A stretch of 64,000 bases of DNA from Fimbriiglobus ruber (GTDB taxonomy: Bacteria > Planctomycetota > Planctomycetia > Gemmatales > Gemmataceae): assembly GCF_002197845.1 (NCBI RefSeq), contig NZ_NIDE01000003.1, positions 310,001 to 374,000 of the forward strand, in the 5' to 3' direction. Below, one piece after another: positions 1 to 9,470 of this stretch (position 1 is its first letter; each line of letters begins with the position of its first letter). The notes under the pieces were generated by a model, which saw only the letters and a list, made by a program, of their open reading frames with translations, was not told the origin of the DNA and ran no database searches. The position numbers and the translations under genes are program-made.

Positions 1-96
1 GAGCATCGGTCAAACTGGCAGTCGCAGTAATCGAGACGCCTGCGCGCCAGACCGAACGGTAATTTTCCGGGTTTCGCGCGCCACGGAGGGTCGGAC

Positions 97-294
97 GTGT
101 TGTGTCATCGCTGCTACGGTACCCGATCTATCGTCGTGAACGGCCAGCGCGTGCCGTGCCCCGAGTGCGGGGCGATGGGCGAGGTCCATTGCTGCGACGG
201 GCTACAGTCTCAACCCGACCCCGACCCCGAACTCACATCCCACCCGCAACCGTGTGCCACTCGCACGGGAGACCGGCCACCGAGCCGATTTTGA
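97..294 (+). CDS. small CxxC zinc-ribbon protein, unknown function
   Basis: Encodes 65 aa. Two Cys pairs, C3-x2-C6 and C21-x2-C24, are spaced like a DnaJ-type or rubredoxin-like zinc ribbon, and an adjacent Cys-Cys (32-33) follows. The tail from about residue 38 is Pro/Asp/Ser rich and probably disordered. A structural zinc site is inferred from the pairs; there is no catalytic motif. It lies just upstream of the sulfatase on the same strand, but nothing shows functional linkage. A second open frame overlaps it (102-377) and lacks the paired Cys, so this frame is preferred. The function is not recognised. Confidence 0.55.
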   Translation: MLCHRCYGTRSIVVNGQRVPCPECGAMGEVHCCDGLQSQPDPDPELTSHPQPCATRTGDRPPSRF

Positions 295-373
295 GCGCTT
301 TCCCAATCCCTATGGCGGCAATCCGGCTCGTGACCTCTGGAATCGCATCAGCCGGTGGATTACTTTCGGGAGC

Positions 374-1828
374 ATGAACACGCTCCACATTCTCCGGCCG
401 ATTTTGGCCGTCGCCTTCGCACTCTTTCTGACCGCGCCGATCCTCGGGGCGGGCGCGCCGGAAACAAACACCTTGCCGAACATCGTCGTGATCTTCACCG
501 ACGATCAGGGGTACGGCGACGTGGGCTGTTACGGGGCGAAGGGGTTCGCCACGCCGAACCTCGACAAGATGGCGAAGGACGGCATCCGCTTCACGGACTT
601 CTACGTTTCCCAGCCGGTCTGCTCGGCGAGCCGGTCGTCGCTATTGACCGGGTGCTACGCGAACCGCATCGGCATCCACGGCGCCCTCGGGCCGAACGCC
701 CGGCACGGGATCAGTGCCAACGAAACGACCCTCGCCGAAGTACTGAAGAGCAAAAAGTACGCGACGGCCGCCATTGGGAAGTGGCACCTGGGCCACCACC
801 CGCAGTTCCTGCCGACCCGTCACGGCTTCGACTCGTATTTCGGCCTCCCATACTCCAACGACATGTGGCCGTATCACCCGACCAACAAAGCGTACCCGCC
901 GCTGCCGCTGATCGAAAACGAAACGCCTGCCATTACGAACGTCACCGCGGCGGATCAGGCCCAGCTGACCACGCAGTACACCGAGAAAGCGGTCTCGTTT
1001 ATCCGGAAGAACAAGGACCACCCATTCTTCCTGTACGTCGCCCACTCGATGCCGCACGTGCCGCTGTACGTCAGCGACAAGTTTAAGGGGAAATCGGAAA
1101 ACGGTTTATTCGGCGACGTGATCATGGAGATCGACTGGTCGGTGGGCGAGATCCTGAAAGCCCTCGACGACGCCAAGGTGACCGACAACACGCTGGTGAT
1201 CTTTTCGTGCGACAATGGTCCGTGGCTGAGCTACGGCAACCACTGCGGAACGGCCGGTCCGTTGCGCGAGGGCAAGGGGACGGTCTGGGAAGGCGGGGTG
1301 AGGGAGCCGTTCATCGCCCGGTGGCCCGGGAAGATTCCGCCCGGCAGCGTCTGCCACGAGCCGGCGATGACCATCGACGTTCTCCCGACGGTCGCGAAGA
1401 TCGTCGGCGCGAAGCTCCCGGATCACAAGATCGACGGCCTGGACATCGGCCCGTTGCTAACGGCCGTGCCCGGGGCGAAGTGTCCGCACGAGGCGTTCTA
1501 CTTCTACTACGGCACCAACGAACTCCGGGCGGTCCGCAGCGGCGATTGGAAAGTGATGTTGCCGCAAAACTACCAGACATTGAAGGGCCGGGAGCCGGGC
1601 AAAGACGGGAAACCTGGCGCCTACCAACAGGTGAAGATCGTCGAGCCCGAACTGTACAACCTGAAAGCAGACATGGGTGAAACGAAGAACGTAGCGGCGG
1701 CCCACCCGGATGTGCTGAAGAAGATGCTCGCTTACGCGGAGCAGGCCCGCGAAGACATGGGCGACGCGCTCACCCGCCGCAAGGGCAAGAACAGTCGCGA
1801 GCCGGGGCGGTTGCCGGAGAAGAAGTAG
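374..1828 (+). CDS. secreted type I sulfatase (arylsulfatase family)
   Basis: Encodes 484 aa of the alkaline-phosphatase-superfamily sulfatases, which hydrolyse sulfate esters; planctomycetes use many on algal or host polysaccharides. A signal peptide spans about residues 1-26. The metal-binding DDQGYGD motif is near residues 43-49. The sequence CSASR at 83-87 provides Cys83 for conversion to formylglycine (C-x-A-x-R variant of the usual C-x-P-x-R). GKWHLG lies at about 135-140. An open frame extends upstream to 254, but the ATG at 374 is chosen because it begins directly with the signal peptide. The substrate cannot be read from sequence. Confidence 0.93.
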   Translation: MNTLHILRPILAVAFALFLTAPILGAGAPETNTLPNIVVIFTDDQGYGDVGCYGAKGFATPNLDKMAKDGIRFTDFYVSQPVCSASRSSLLTGCYANRIGIHGALGPNARHGISANETTLAEVLKSKKYATAAIGKWHLGHHPQFLPTRHGFDSYFGLPYSNDMWPYHPTNKAYPPLPLIENETPAITNVTAADQAQLTTQYTEKAVSFIRKNKDHPFFLYVAHSMPHVPLYVSDKFKGKSENGLFGDVIMEIDWSVGEILKALDDAKVTDNTLVIFSCDNGPWLSYGNHCGTAGPLREGKGTVWEGGVREPFIARWPGKIPPGSVCHEPAMTIDVLPTVAKIVGAKLPDHKIDGLDIGPLLTAVPGAKCPHEAFYFYYGTNELRAVRSGDWKVMLPQNYQTLKGREPGKDGKPGAYQQVKIVEPELYNLKADMGETKNVAAAHPDVLKKMLAYAEQAREDMGDALTRRKGKNSREPGRLPEKK

Positions 1829-1865
1829 CCGTACCGAAATGTTGCTCTGGGCTGAAAACCAAGCG

Positions 1866-2022
1866 TCCCAGGGCGTTGCCCTGGGCTGAGAACCACCAGT
1901 CCTTCGGACTGAAAACCAATGGGTGGGTCTGCCGGCAGCCGGGGGATGCCTCGGTCTGCGGCTCGTCGCCCTTCTTCACCCCAACGGGGTGACGGTTCTC
2001 AGCCCAGGGCAACGCCCTGGGA
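1866..2022. repeat. intergenic inverted repeat with nested hairpins
   Basis: Two perfect 29-bp arms (1866-1894 and 1994-2022) are exact reverse complements. Each arm contains its own near-palindrome around CCCAGGGC. The 99-bp interior holds two more hairpins: CAGTCC-TTC-GGACTG at 1897-1911 and CACCCC-AAC-GGGGTG at about 1978-1992. The element sits between the convergent sulfatase and hscA genes and may act as a bidirectional terminator or be a REP/MITE-like element. The origin is inferred. Confidence 0.8.
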
Positions 2023-2079
2023 AGACAGCCAGCCGCGTTGATTTACACGAAAAACAGGTGCATCACGGCCTACCCGACC

Positions 2080-2301
2080 CTACTTCCCATCTCCGTACTC
2101 GTCCTTCCATTCCTCGTACCACGCCATCTGAATCGCTTCGAGGATCTTCTCGCTCGACCCGTCCGGCTTGCCCTCGAACCCTTCCAGGTCGAGAACCCAC
2201 TTGTGCATGTCGGTGAAGCGGACGGTCAGCGGGTTCAGGGTGTCGTACCGTTCGAACAGTAATTCGCCGATCTCGCGAGAATTTTGCCAGTTCAGAGACA
2301 T
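2080..2301 (-). promoter_or_regulatory. iscX: possible internal start for stand-alone IscX inside hscA
   Basis: The first IscX residue is encoded by an ATG at 2301-2299 (minus strand). It is preceded by GAGG with a 7-base gap, a plausible Shine-Dalgarno. A free 73-aa IscX could therefore be made as well as the fusion. That product is an inference from spacing only. Confidence 0.4.
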
Positions 2302-4164
2302 CTTGTGGCCTCGTGGGGTGGGTGGGCCTTTCAGGTTTTCCGCGTCCAGTTGGTCTTCCGTCTTGCCGCCGAATAATTGTTGGGCGGCCGCGTTCATCAA
2401 CAATTCGGCGAGCGGCGTCGTGGCCGTGTTGAACGTGGTGGTCGCCTGTTCGAGAGCGTTCGCGTCGGTGCCAGTGAGGGCGGACTGGAGAACGGCTGTC
2501 GTCCGGTCGATGTCCGCTCGCTGGACGGGCGTGAGTTTCTCGCCCAGTGCGGCGAGTGCCTTTTCGGTGTGGCGGAGATCGGCCTCGGCCTTGTTTTTGT
2601 ACTCGATGAACCGGCGGGCGTTGAAGTCCTCGTGGGCGTGGGCAACGCTCTCCAACACCAGCCGTTCGACCTCGTCCTGGCTCAAGCCGTGGGCCGCCTT
2701 CACGTCAACGGACGCCTCGGCGCCGCTCCGCTGCTCCTTCGCGGAGACCCGGAGGATGCCGTTCGCGTCAACCAGGAACGTCACGTCGACCTGCGGCATC
2801 TGGGCGGGCATGGGTGGGATGCCGCCGAGCTTGAACTGGCCGAGCAGGCGGCAGTCGTTGGTCAGCTCGCGCTCGCCCTGGTAGATGTTGACCACGATCG
2901 CCGTCTGGTTTTCGACGAACGTGGTGTACCGTGTGGTCGCCCGGCAGGGGACGGTCGTATTCCGGTGGATCACCTTGTCCACGACGCCGCCGAGCGTTTC
3001 GATGCCCAGCGAAAGCGGGACCACGTCCAGTAGCAGCATGTCCCGGCGGCCGCTGGTCAGGATGTCCGCCTGCACGGCAGCGCCCATCGCCACGACTTCA
3101 TCCGGGTTCAAATCGGTGTGCGGCGTGCGGCCGAAGAATTCGGCCACGCGGCGGCGGACGGCCGGCACCCGCGTCGACCCGCCGACCAGCACGACCTCGT
3201 CGACCTGCTTCGGCGTAAGGCCCGCGTCGCGGAGGGCGGCGCGGCACTTGTCGATCGACCGCGTAATCAGCGGCTCAACAAGCGCCTCGAACTCGGTACG
3301 AGTGAAGGTCCGCGAGAAATGGAGCTTGCGGCCCGGCACGTCGACCACGAACTCCGCGCTTTCAGCGGACGAGAGGGCGATCTTCGTTTTCTCGGCTCCG
3401 TCGCGGAGGTGCTGCAGGAGTTCGGGATCGCGAACGCCGAGGTCGACGCCCATCTCCCGTGCGACCGCGGCCATGATCGTGTGGTCGAAGTCGTCGCCGC
3501 CGAGGTAGGTGTCGCCGTTCGTACTCAGCACCTTGAAGACGCCGTCCGTGAGCGACAGGATCGAGCAGTCGAACGTCCCGCCGCCGAGGTCGTAGACGGC
3601 GACTGTGCCGGCCTTCGTGCGGTCGAGCCCATAGGCGAGGGCGGCGGCCGTCGGCTCGTTCACGATGCGGAGGACGTCGAGCCCGGCGATCCGGCCGGCG
3701 TCCCGTGTGGCCTGCCGCTGGGCGTCGTCGAAGTACGCCGGGACGGTGATGACCGCCTTGGTCGGGTTCCCCGCCCGCTTGCGGACTTCCTTCAGAATCA
3801 ACGCGGACAGTTCTTCCGGCGTGTGTTCCCGCCCGGCGATGCGGACGCGCAGCACCTTCCGCCCATCGCCCGCGTCCCGCTCGACGATCTGGTGCGGGAT
3901 GAGCTTGAGTTCTTTTTCCAGGTCCGCCAGGGTACGACCCATGAGCCGTTTGACGCTGAAGATCGTGTGCTCCGGGTCCGACAGTGCCCGCTCGCGGGCC
4001 GCCGACCCGACGAGGACGGTGCCGTCGTCGTGGAAACTCAGGCAACTCGGGACGAGCGCCGCGCCCCGTTCGTCGCGGACGACGACCGGTTTCCCGTCGG
4101 TCATGTACGCGGCGAGGCTGAACGTGGTGCCAAGGTCGATTCCGACTACGGAAGGGGTACTCAT
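2080..4164 (-). CDS. hscA: HscA-type Hsp70 chaperone fused to an IscX domain
   Basis: Encodes 694 aa. The N-terminal ~600 residues are an Hsp70: phosphate-1 loop GIDLGTTFS near residue 8, DLGGGTFD, and GGSTRVP in the nucleotide-binding domain, followed by a beta-sandwich substrate domain and helical lid. The sequence resembles HscA, which releases Fe-S clusters from the IscU scaffold. Residues 622-694 form a complete 73-aa IscX domain (SREIG near its start, FTDMHKW in the middle, EKILEAI near the end). In E. coli, IscX is a separate protein that binds the IscS desulfurase. A ~20-aa linker joins the two with no stop codon. No other isc gene is near. Confidence 0.92.
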   Translation of the reverse strand: MSTPSVVGIDLGTTFSLAAYMTDGKPVVVRDERGAALVPSCLSFHDDGTVLVGSAARERALSDPEHTIFSVKRLMGRTLADLEKELKLIPHQIVERDAGDGRKVLRVRIAGREHTPEELSALILKEVRKRAGNPTKAVITVPAYFDDAQRQATRDAGRIAGLDVLRIVNEPTAAALAYGLDRTKAGTVAVYDLGGGTFDCSILSLTDGVFKVLSTNGDTYLGGDDFDHTIMAAVAREMGVDLGVRDPELLQHLRDGAEKTKIALSSAESAEFVVDVPGRKLHFSRTFTRTEFEALVEPLITRSIDKCRAALRDAGLTPKQVDEVVLVGGSTRVPAVRRRVAEFFGRTPHTDLNPDEVVAMGAAVQADILTSGRRDMLLLDVVPLSLGIETLGGVVDKVIHRNTTVPCRATTRYTTFVENQTAIVVNIYQGERELTNDCRLLGQFKLGGIPPMPAQMPQVDVTFLVDANGILRVSAKEQRSGAEASVDVKAAHGLSQDEVERLVLESVAHAHEDFNARRFIEYKNKAEADLRHTEKALAALGEKLTPVQRADIDRTTAVLQSALTGTDANALEQATTTFNTATTPLAELLMNAAAQQLFGGKTEDQLDAENLKGPPTPRGHKMSLNWQNSREIGELLFERYDTLNPLTVRFTDMHKWVLDLEGFEGKPDGSSEKILEAIQMAWYEEWKDEYGDGK

Positions 4165-4292
4165 GTGGTGCGGCGGCCGGCTGGTCCAGGTGCGTCAGCC
4201 CGCTCTCGGTCGCCGGCAGTCCGGCGCGAGGCGGGCGGTTAGTTTACTACTAACCGCCCCCGGCGGACGATTTCCAACCGCACGCAAAACCG

Positions 4293-4406
4293 TTTCGCCG
4301 CAGACGCACGCAGATGAACGCGGATCAGAAAAAGCAGATAAGAAAATTCAACCGTTTAGTTTGATCTCTTCTGATCCGCATTCATCTGCGTGCATCTGCG
4401 GCGAAA
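4293..4406. repeat. palindromic intergenic repeat, family A copy 1
   Basis: The 38-bp arms 4293-4330 and 4369-4406 are reverse complements apart from two C/T positions that still allow G-U pairing. The arms begin TTTCGCCGCAGA and end CGCGGATCAGAA. The same sequence recurs at 39957-40050 and 43441-43554. The right arm encodes the last residues and stop codon of the neighbouring minus-strand gene. Confidence 0.9.
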
Positions 4407-5017
4407 TCATTCTTCATCAACCCGATCAACTCGCCCAAGCCCGTGCCGACATCGAGCGACGGGATCGGCGGCAGGGCGAGATAGCGCGCCCGAGCCTCGT
4501 TCACGACCGCCACGTCCGCCGGGTCGCGCTCCGTCTGCTTGGCGACGGCGAATGATAGCAATGCTGTTTTGAGCGTATTCGCCTGCACGCGGGTGGTGCC
4601 GGGCGAATACCGCGCGGGGTGGAGGTGGATGTACCGACCGTCCTCCGGCCCGAGCCGCAACGTCCACCGCGAGCCGTCGTCCGTCAATGTCACCAAAGCG
4701 TAGCCGGCGTTCGCGTCGACCCACACGCGAAACGGCTCGACGGCTAATCTGTCAGCGTCCGCCAGCTGGGCGAGTACGCGGGCGCCGATGGCATCCGGCG
4801 ACAGCGGGCCGTGATACCAGTCCATGAGCCGCGTGCCGATGACGACCATTTCGTCGGCGAGTCGCCGGATCGCGTTTTCCCCGTCGGCGGCCGCATCGAG
4901 TGCCCGTGCCACGCCCCATCTGGCGTGGTGCTTCCAGGCGTTAAAAAGAACCGGATGCGGAGCCACGTCCGCGGTCGGATGAGGAAGTAACGGGTTTATC
5001 GGCGCCTCGGTAGACAT
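4382..5017 (-). CDS. hypothetical protein, 211 aa
   Basis: A soluble protein with no signal peptide or membrane segment and no domain I recognise. The composition is Ala/Arg/Asp rich with a central beta-like stretch (about 90-130) and GC3-biased codons that support expression. The C-terminal residues DFAADARR and the stop lie inside the right arm of the family A palindrome, so the repeat supplied the present end of the protein. It follows hscA's promoter region on the same strand, but no shared role is evident. Confidence 0.65.
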   Translation of the reverse strand: MSTEAPINPLLPHPTADVAPHPVLFNAWKHHARWGVARALDAAADGENAIRRLADEMVVIGTRLMDWYHGPLSPDAIGARVLAQLADADRLAVEPFRVWVDANAGYALVTLTDDGSRWTLRLGPEDGRYIHLHPARYSPGTTRVQANTLKTALLSFAVAKQTERDPADVAVVNEARARYLALPPIPSLDVGTGLGELIGLMKNDFAADARR

Positions 5018-5153
5018 ACACCGGCCTCGATCGAAAAGCGGTCTCTTCGATATGGAGGCGCGAGTGTGAGGAGCGGTTCGCGGGTCCGCAGCAAGTCCCA
5101 GATGCGGGGTGCGGCCGCGAACCCGCCTGACAGAACGCGAACCCGTTATGGGT

Positions 5154-6341
5154 TCACATCACCCGGCAGAATAGGGCTTTCAGATACCGCCCCTCCTGAA
5201 CGTGGGCCAGAAAAGGGTGGTCCGGGGCGGCGCCGGTGATCTTGAAGATTTGCACCGTCCGCCCGGCCTGCCACGCGGCCCGGCGGAGCATTTCCAGAAA
5301 GTCGACTTCACTCACCAGGCCGGTACACGAACAAGTCAGGAAGATGCCGCCCGGGGAAACCACCTGGAGGGCGAGCCGGTTCATATCCGTGTACTTCTTG
5401 AGAGCGCCGAGAACGTCTTCCCGGTCGCGGGTGAGTTTCGCGGGGTCGAGGACGACCACGTCGAACTTTTCGCCGTTCGGGATCACGTCGCGGAGCCAGG
5501 CGAACAGGTCGGCCTGGACGTACCGGATTTGCGCGCGGTTGAGGTTAGCGTTTTGCTTGGCCATGTCGATGGCCTGCTCGTCCAGGTCGAGGCCGACGAC
5601 CTCACCCGCCCCGCCGGCCGCCTTCGCGTAGACGCCGAAGCCGCCGGTGTTGCAGCAGATGTCGAGAACCCGCTTGCTGCCGCAGAGTTCGGAGAGCGCC
5701 TTGCGGTTGTCCCGCTGGTCGACGAAGAACCCGGTCTTGTGCTTGCTCCCAGGGGCGACGCGGAACTTCAGCCCGTGTTCGGTGATGACGTCCGGCGGCG
5801 GCGGCTCGGGCGGCCGGCAGTCGAACGACTCCTGCTTGCCGACGTGTTCCTCGGCGAAGTAGTAGAACCGGCAGTCCGGGAAGTGTACCCGGAGCGCGTC
5901 CTGAATGGCGTTCCGGAACCGGAACATTCCGGCGGCGAAAAACTCGATGACGACCGTCTGGCCGAACCGGTCGACGATCAGCCCGCTCAAACCGTCGGCT
6001 TCCGAGTGGACGAGCCGGTAGGCCGTCGTCACGGCGTCGAGTTTGAGGACATCCCGGCGGAACGACACCGCCTGCCCGATCTTGCGGGCGAAGAACGCGT
6101 CGTCGATGGTTTCGGTCGCGTCCGCGGTGAGGACGCGGAGGGTGATCCGCGAGTGCCCGTTGTAGAACCCGCGTCCGACCCACTGGCCCGTGCGGTCTTG
6201 AATGTCGACTACGCCGCCGTTCGCGATCCGCGAAAACGGCTTCTCGACCATCTTCTGGAAGATCCACGGGTGCGACGACTTCCGCTCGATCTTGAGGCGG
6301 ACGGAGGGGATGGCCGGGGTAGTGTTAACTGCGTCCGTCAT
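5154..6341 (-). CDS. rlmI: class I SAM-dependent rRNA methyltransferase (RlmI-like)
   Basis: Encodes 395 aa. RlmI-family enzymes methylate a cytosine of 23S rRNA at C5. An N-terminal PUA-like RNA-binding segment (about 10-75) is followed by the Rossmann methyltransferase core, with the SAM-binding stretch CCNTGGFGVYA and the acidic VGLDLDEQA after it. The motif IV region reads VVLDPAK. The frame is open up to 6509, but the ATG at 6341 is preferred because conserved PUA sequence starts soon after it. Specificity for the RlmI site rather than a related m5C site is inferred. Confidence 0.85.
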   Translation of the reverse strand: MTDAVNTTPAIPSVRLKIERKSSHPWIFQKMVEKPFSRIANGGVVDIQDRTGQWVGRGFYNGHSRITLRVLTADATETIDDAFFARKIGQAVSFRRDVLKLDAVTTAYRLVHSEADGLSGLIVDRFGQTVVIEFFAAGMFRFRNAIQDALRVHFPDCRFYYFAEEHVGKQESFDCRPPEPPPPDVITEHGLKFRVAPGSKHKTGFFVDQRDNRKALSELCGSKRVLDICCNTGGFGVYAKAAGGAGEVVGLDLDEQAIDMAKQNANLNRAQIRYVQADLFAWLRDVIPNGEKFDVVVLDPAKLTRDREDVLGALKKYTDMNRLALQVVSPGGIFLTCSCTGLVSEVDFLEMLRRAAWQAGRTVQIFKITGAAPDHPFLAHVQEGRYLKALFCRVM

Positions 6342-6606
6342 TTGGTGAACTATGGAGGCTAAAGGAGGAAAGCCGAGCCGTATCCGCGCCCGAGGTACAA
6401 GTTTATTATGGCCGGTTTTACTGTTTTGGAACCGGTCCAGTCGACAAGAAAGCAGCCGAGTTGTGAAGGCGATGGGCATCTGTGCTGGTGTCGTGTAGGA
6501 CCACCACACCGCGAACCCGCCCCCGTGTACCCGCGTCCGTGCGAGGGTATAACGCTATCACACAGTCGCGGTTTGCACCGCGACCACTACCCGGACGGGC
6601 ACAACG

Positions 6607-7128
6607 ATGACGATCAACAGTTACATGGCGGCGATGGTGCGGGACGACGGCGCGCTCGCCCCGGCCGACCTGATCGCCGGCTTTGAACAGTGTGCCGACG
6701 ACCTGCGGGCGGCCGTCGCGGGGATGACGCCGGAACAGATCCTCGCCCGCCCGGTCCTCGGGAAATGGAGTACACTCGAACTCGTCACCCACGTCGCCGA
6801 TACCGACATCTACTTCACCGACCGCATCGAGCGGACGATCGCGCTCGACCGGCCCTTGCTCATCGGCGTGGACGAACGCCCTTACCCCGCACGGTTGAAC
6901 TACCAGGCGTTCGACTTCGCCGAAGAACTCGTGCTGTTCACGACCCTGCGGCGGCGCACCGCCCGCATCCTGCGATTGCAACCCGCCGAGGCGTGGGTCC
7001 GGACTGCCGTCCACACGGAAACCGGCCTCGTGACGCTGCGGCAACTCGTACTCCAGGCCACCCGCCACGCCCGGCACCACCTGCCATTCATCGCCGAGAA
7101 ACGCGCCGCACTGGCGGCCCAGTCGTGA
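6607..7128 (+). CDS. DinB-like metal-dependent hydrolase/transferase
   Basis: Encodes 173 aa, the usual size for the DinB/YfiT four-helix family. The helical pattern and His residues fit the family's metal site: one in ELVTHVADTD (about 59-68) and a cluster RHARHH near 156-161. The family includes thiol-dependent transferases and stress proteins; the substrate is unknown. An in-frame ATG at 6625 is an alternative start. The stop TGA overlaps the GTG start of the next gene by 4 bases, so the two are probably translationally coupled. Confidence 0.75.
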   Translation: MTINSYMAAMVRDDGALAPADLIAGFEQCADDLRAAVAGMTPEQILARPVLGKWSTLELVTHVADTDIYFTDRIERTIALDRPLLIGVDERPYPARLNYQAFDFAEELVLFTTLRRRTARILRLQPAEAWVRTAVHTETGLVTLRQLVLQATRHARHHLPFIAEKRAALAAQS

Positions 7129-9038
7129 CCGCTCGCGTAGTCGCGGTCCTGGCGGCCGTTTGTCTCGCCGCTGTCCCGGCCGCGCTGGGCCAACCGGACT
7201 GGCCGCACCTCCGCGGACCGAATTACGACGCCACCTCGACAGAAACCGGCCTCGTGACCGCGTGGCCGGAGACCGGGCCGCCGGTTTTGTGGGCACGGGA
7301 TCTCGGGCAGGGGTATTCCGGCTTCGTTGCCGCCGCGGATCGGATATTTACACAATTCCAGACTAATCGCGGGCAGTTCGTCGTCGCCCTCGATCCCGAG
7401 ACCGGCGCGGAAATTTGGAAGCAGCGCGTCGACCTGCCGTGGCAGCCCGCCGGTCCGTACCCCGGCCCTTACGCGACACCCACCTGGCACGCCGGGCGAA
7501 TCTACTACTCCACGCCGACGGGAATCGTCGGCTGCCTCGACGCCGCGGACGGGCGGGAAGTGTGGGCCGTGAACGTCCGCAAGTCGTTCCAGGCTGCCGG
7601 GGTCGAGTTCGGGTACGCCGCCACGCCGCTCGTTGAGGACGGGCGGGTCATCCTGCCGGTCGGCGGGCCGGACGCGGGCGTCGTCGCTCTCAATGCGGCG
7701 GATGGAGCAGTCCTCTGGAAAGCCGGGCACGACCCGGCCAGCTACTGTCCCGCGTACCCGATCACGCTGGGCGGGCGACGGCTGATCGTCGCGTTTCTCC
7801 AAAATACCCTGGCCCTGCACGACCCGGCCACCGGCGCCCAGGTATGGCGGCAAAAGCTCAGCAGCAGTTACGACGAACACTCGGCCTGGCCGCTATACGC
7901 GGAGCCGAACTTGTTCGTCGCGGCTCCGTTCCGGGTGGGCGGCCAACTCTTCCGGTTCAGCGCCACGGATACTGGCGTCACGGGCAAATCGGTCTGGGTC
8001 AACAAGAACCTCTCGAACGACGTTTGCTCCAGCGCTCTCGCCAACGGGTATGTTTACGGCTTCGACCTATACCAGTTGCAGTCGAGCCCGCACCGGACGT
8101 CCCGCGGAGTGTTCAAGTGCCTGGAACTCGCCACGGGTCGGGTGGCGTGGGAAACCGAAGAGGTGGGTCAGGCGACGGTCCTGCTGGCCGTCGGTAAACT
8201 CCTGCTCCTCAACGACACCGGCACCCTGATCGTCGCCCGCGCGAGCCCCGAGCGGTACGAGGAATTAGCCCGCGCCCGGGTACTTGACGGCATATGCTGG
8301 ACGCCGCCGCTGCTCTGGCGCAAGCGCCTGTTCGTGCGGAACGCGAAGCAAGCCATGTGCCTCTACCTCGGACCGCCGACGGCTCTCGATCCGAACCGCC
8401 CACTGGCGACTGTCGCCATGACTTCCTCGGCTTTCGACTGGGCCAACATTCTCCCCAGAGAACCGGAGTACCCGCACGACGAGCCCGCGGTCGGCGAGTT
8501 GGTGGTCTGGTTTGCCTGGTGCGTCGGGGGCGTGTTCGGCGTCGCGCTTGTCATCGGCGGCGCCACGTGGCTCCTCGCGAAACTCCGCCGGTCGCTACGA
8601 CCCGGGCTCTGGTTCCGAGTCGTCTTTGTCGTCGCGGCCGCCGGTCTCGGTGTCGTCGGCACCACACTGTTCAGTCGGTGGGCGGACACGTTCGTGCTGA
8701 CGTGGCCGGCCGCCCTGTACGTCGCCTTCCGGCTGACGGTGGCCGCGTCCCGTTGGGCCGGATCGCGCCCGCTCACGCTTCGCACTCGCCTCGCATCCGG
8801 GCCGGTGACGGCCGCGTTCTTGGCCCTTTGCTATGGCTACTACCGGCTCTGCACGGCCACCGGGTACGTCATGGCGTGGGGCTTCCTGATCGGCTTCCTG
8901 CCCGCCGCGCCGGCGGCCGCGCTGGCCGACCGGTGCAAGAACCGGTGGGTGCGGTTGGGAGTTGAAGGGCTCGGGTTTACGATTTACTTTTGGACGTCGG
9001 GGTTGTTTCCCGGGTGGAAGGCCCGTTTGTCGGAGTGA
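7125..9038 (+). CDS. PQQ-like beta-propeller protein with C-terminal membrane domain
   Basis: Encodes 637 aa. The GTG at 7125 overlaps the upstream stop (GTGA) and starts directly at a signal peptide ending near ALG. Residues ~25-430 carry repeated PQQ/WD-like blades (for example LDPETGAEIWKQ, NAADGAVLWKA). From about 455 there are four to six hydrophobic segments. Secreted PQQ-like proteins are abundant in planctomycetes and usually lack bound PQQ. The attached membrane domain suggests anchoring at the cytoplasmic membrane with the propeller outside; the orientation is inferred. No catalytic residue is evident. Confidence 0.8.
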   Translation: MTARVVAVLAAVCLAAVPAALGQPDWPHLRGPNYDATSTETGLVTAWPETGPPVLWARDLGQGYSGFVAAADRIFTQFQTNRGQFVVALDPETGAEIWKQRVDLPWQPAGPYPGPYATPTWHAGRIYYSTPTGIVGCLDAADGREVWAVNVRKSFQAAGVEFGYAATPLVEDGRVILPVGGPDAGVVALNAADGAVLWKAGHDPASYCPAYPITLGGRRLIVAFLQNTLALHDPATGAQVWRQKLSSSYDEHSAWPLYAEPNLFVAAPFRVGGQLFRFSATDTGVTGKSVWVNKNLSNDVCSSALANGYVYGFDLYQLQSSPHRTSRGVFKCLELATGRVAWETEEVGQATVLLAVGKLLLLNDTGTLIVARASPERYEELARARVLDGICWTPPLLWRKRLFVRNAKQAMCLYLGPPTALDPNRPLATVAMTSSAFDWANILPREPEYPHDEPAVGELVVWFAWCVGGVFGVALVIGGATWLLAKLRRSLRPGLWFRVVFVVAAAGLGVVGTTLFSRWADTFVLTWPAALYVAFRLTVAASRWAGSRPLTLRTRLASGPVTAAFLALCYGYYRLCTATGYVMAWGFLIGFLPAAPAAALADRCKNRWVRLGVEGLGFTIYFWTSGLFPGWKARLSE

Positions 9039-9041
9039 ATC

Positions 9042-9335
9042 ATGAGTGCCGCTTCGCCGCCCGATGCCGTGGCCGTCAACGTCTTTTATTCCGGTCGCGT
9101 TCAGGGCGTCGGGTTCCGCGTAACGGTCTCGCACCTGGCCCGCCAACTTCCGGTGACCGGCTGGGTCCGCAACCTGCCGGACGGCCGCGTCGAGATGCAC
9201 GCCGAGGGGGTGCGGGCGGACGTGGAATCACTGCTCGGCAAAGTGCGAGAGTACTTCTTCGATAACATCCGGGACGAGGCGATCGATTGGCATCCGGCGT
9301 CCGGCGCGTACTCAGGATTCGGCGTGGCCGGGTGA
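9042..9335 (+). CDS. acyP: acylphosphatase
   Basis: Encodes 97 aa, the normal family length. Acylphosphatases hydrolyse acyl phosphates such as acetyl phosphate and 1,3-bisphosphoglycerate. The signature GRVQGVGFR holds catalytic Arg26, and GWVRNLPDG holds catalytic Asn44. It begins 3 bases after the stop of the propeller gene, so it is likely cotranscribed with the DinB-like and propeller genes. Cytoplasmic. Confidence 0.93.
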   Translation: MSAASPPDAVAVNVFYSGRVQGVGFRVTVSHLARQLPVTGWVRNLPDGRVEMHAEGVRADVESLLGKVREYFFDNIRDEAIDWHPASGAYSGFGVAG

Positions 9336-9470
9336 AGCGGGTTGAACGGAGCGTACCGATCGCCGGGCAAACGCCTTCACAAACGGCGGTCGAAGAGATC
9401 ACGCCTCGCGTCGTAGGGTGACGATGAAGAAAGAGCCCAGTTCCCCCAGATTCTCGCCGCACGAATCATC

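Noticed and set aside
2168-4242. Plus-strand ORFs opposite hscA
   Set aside because: Antisense shadows of a clear chaperone gene.
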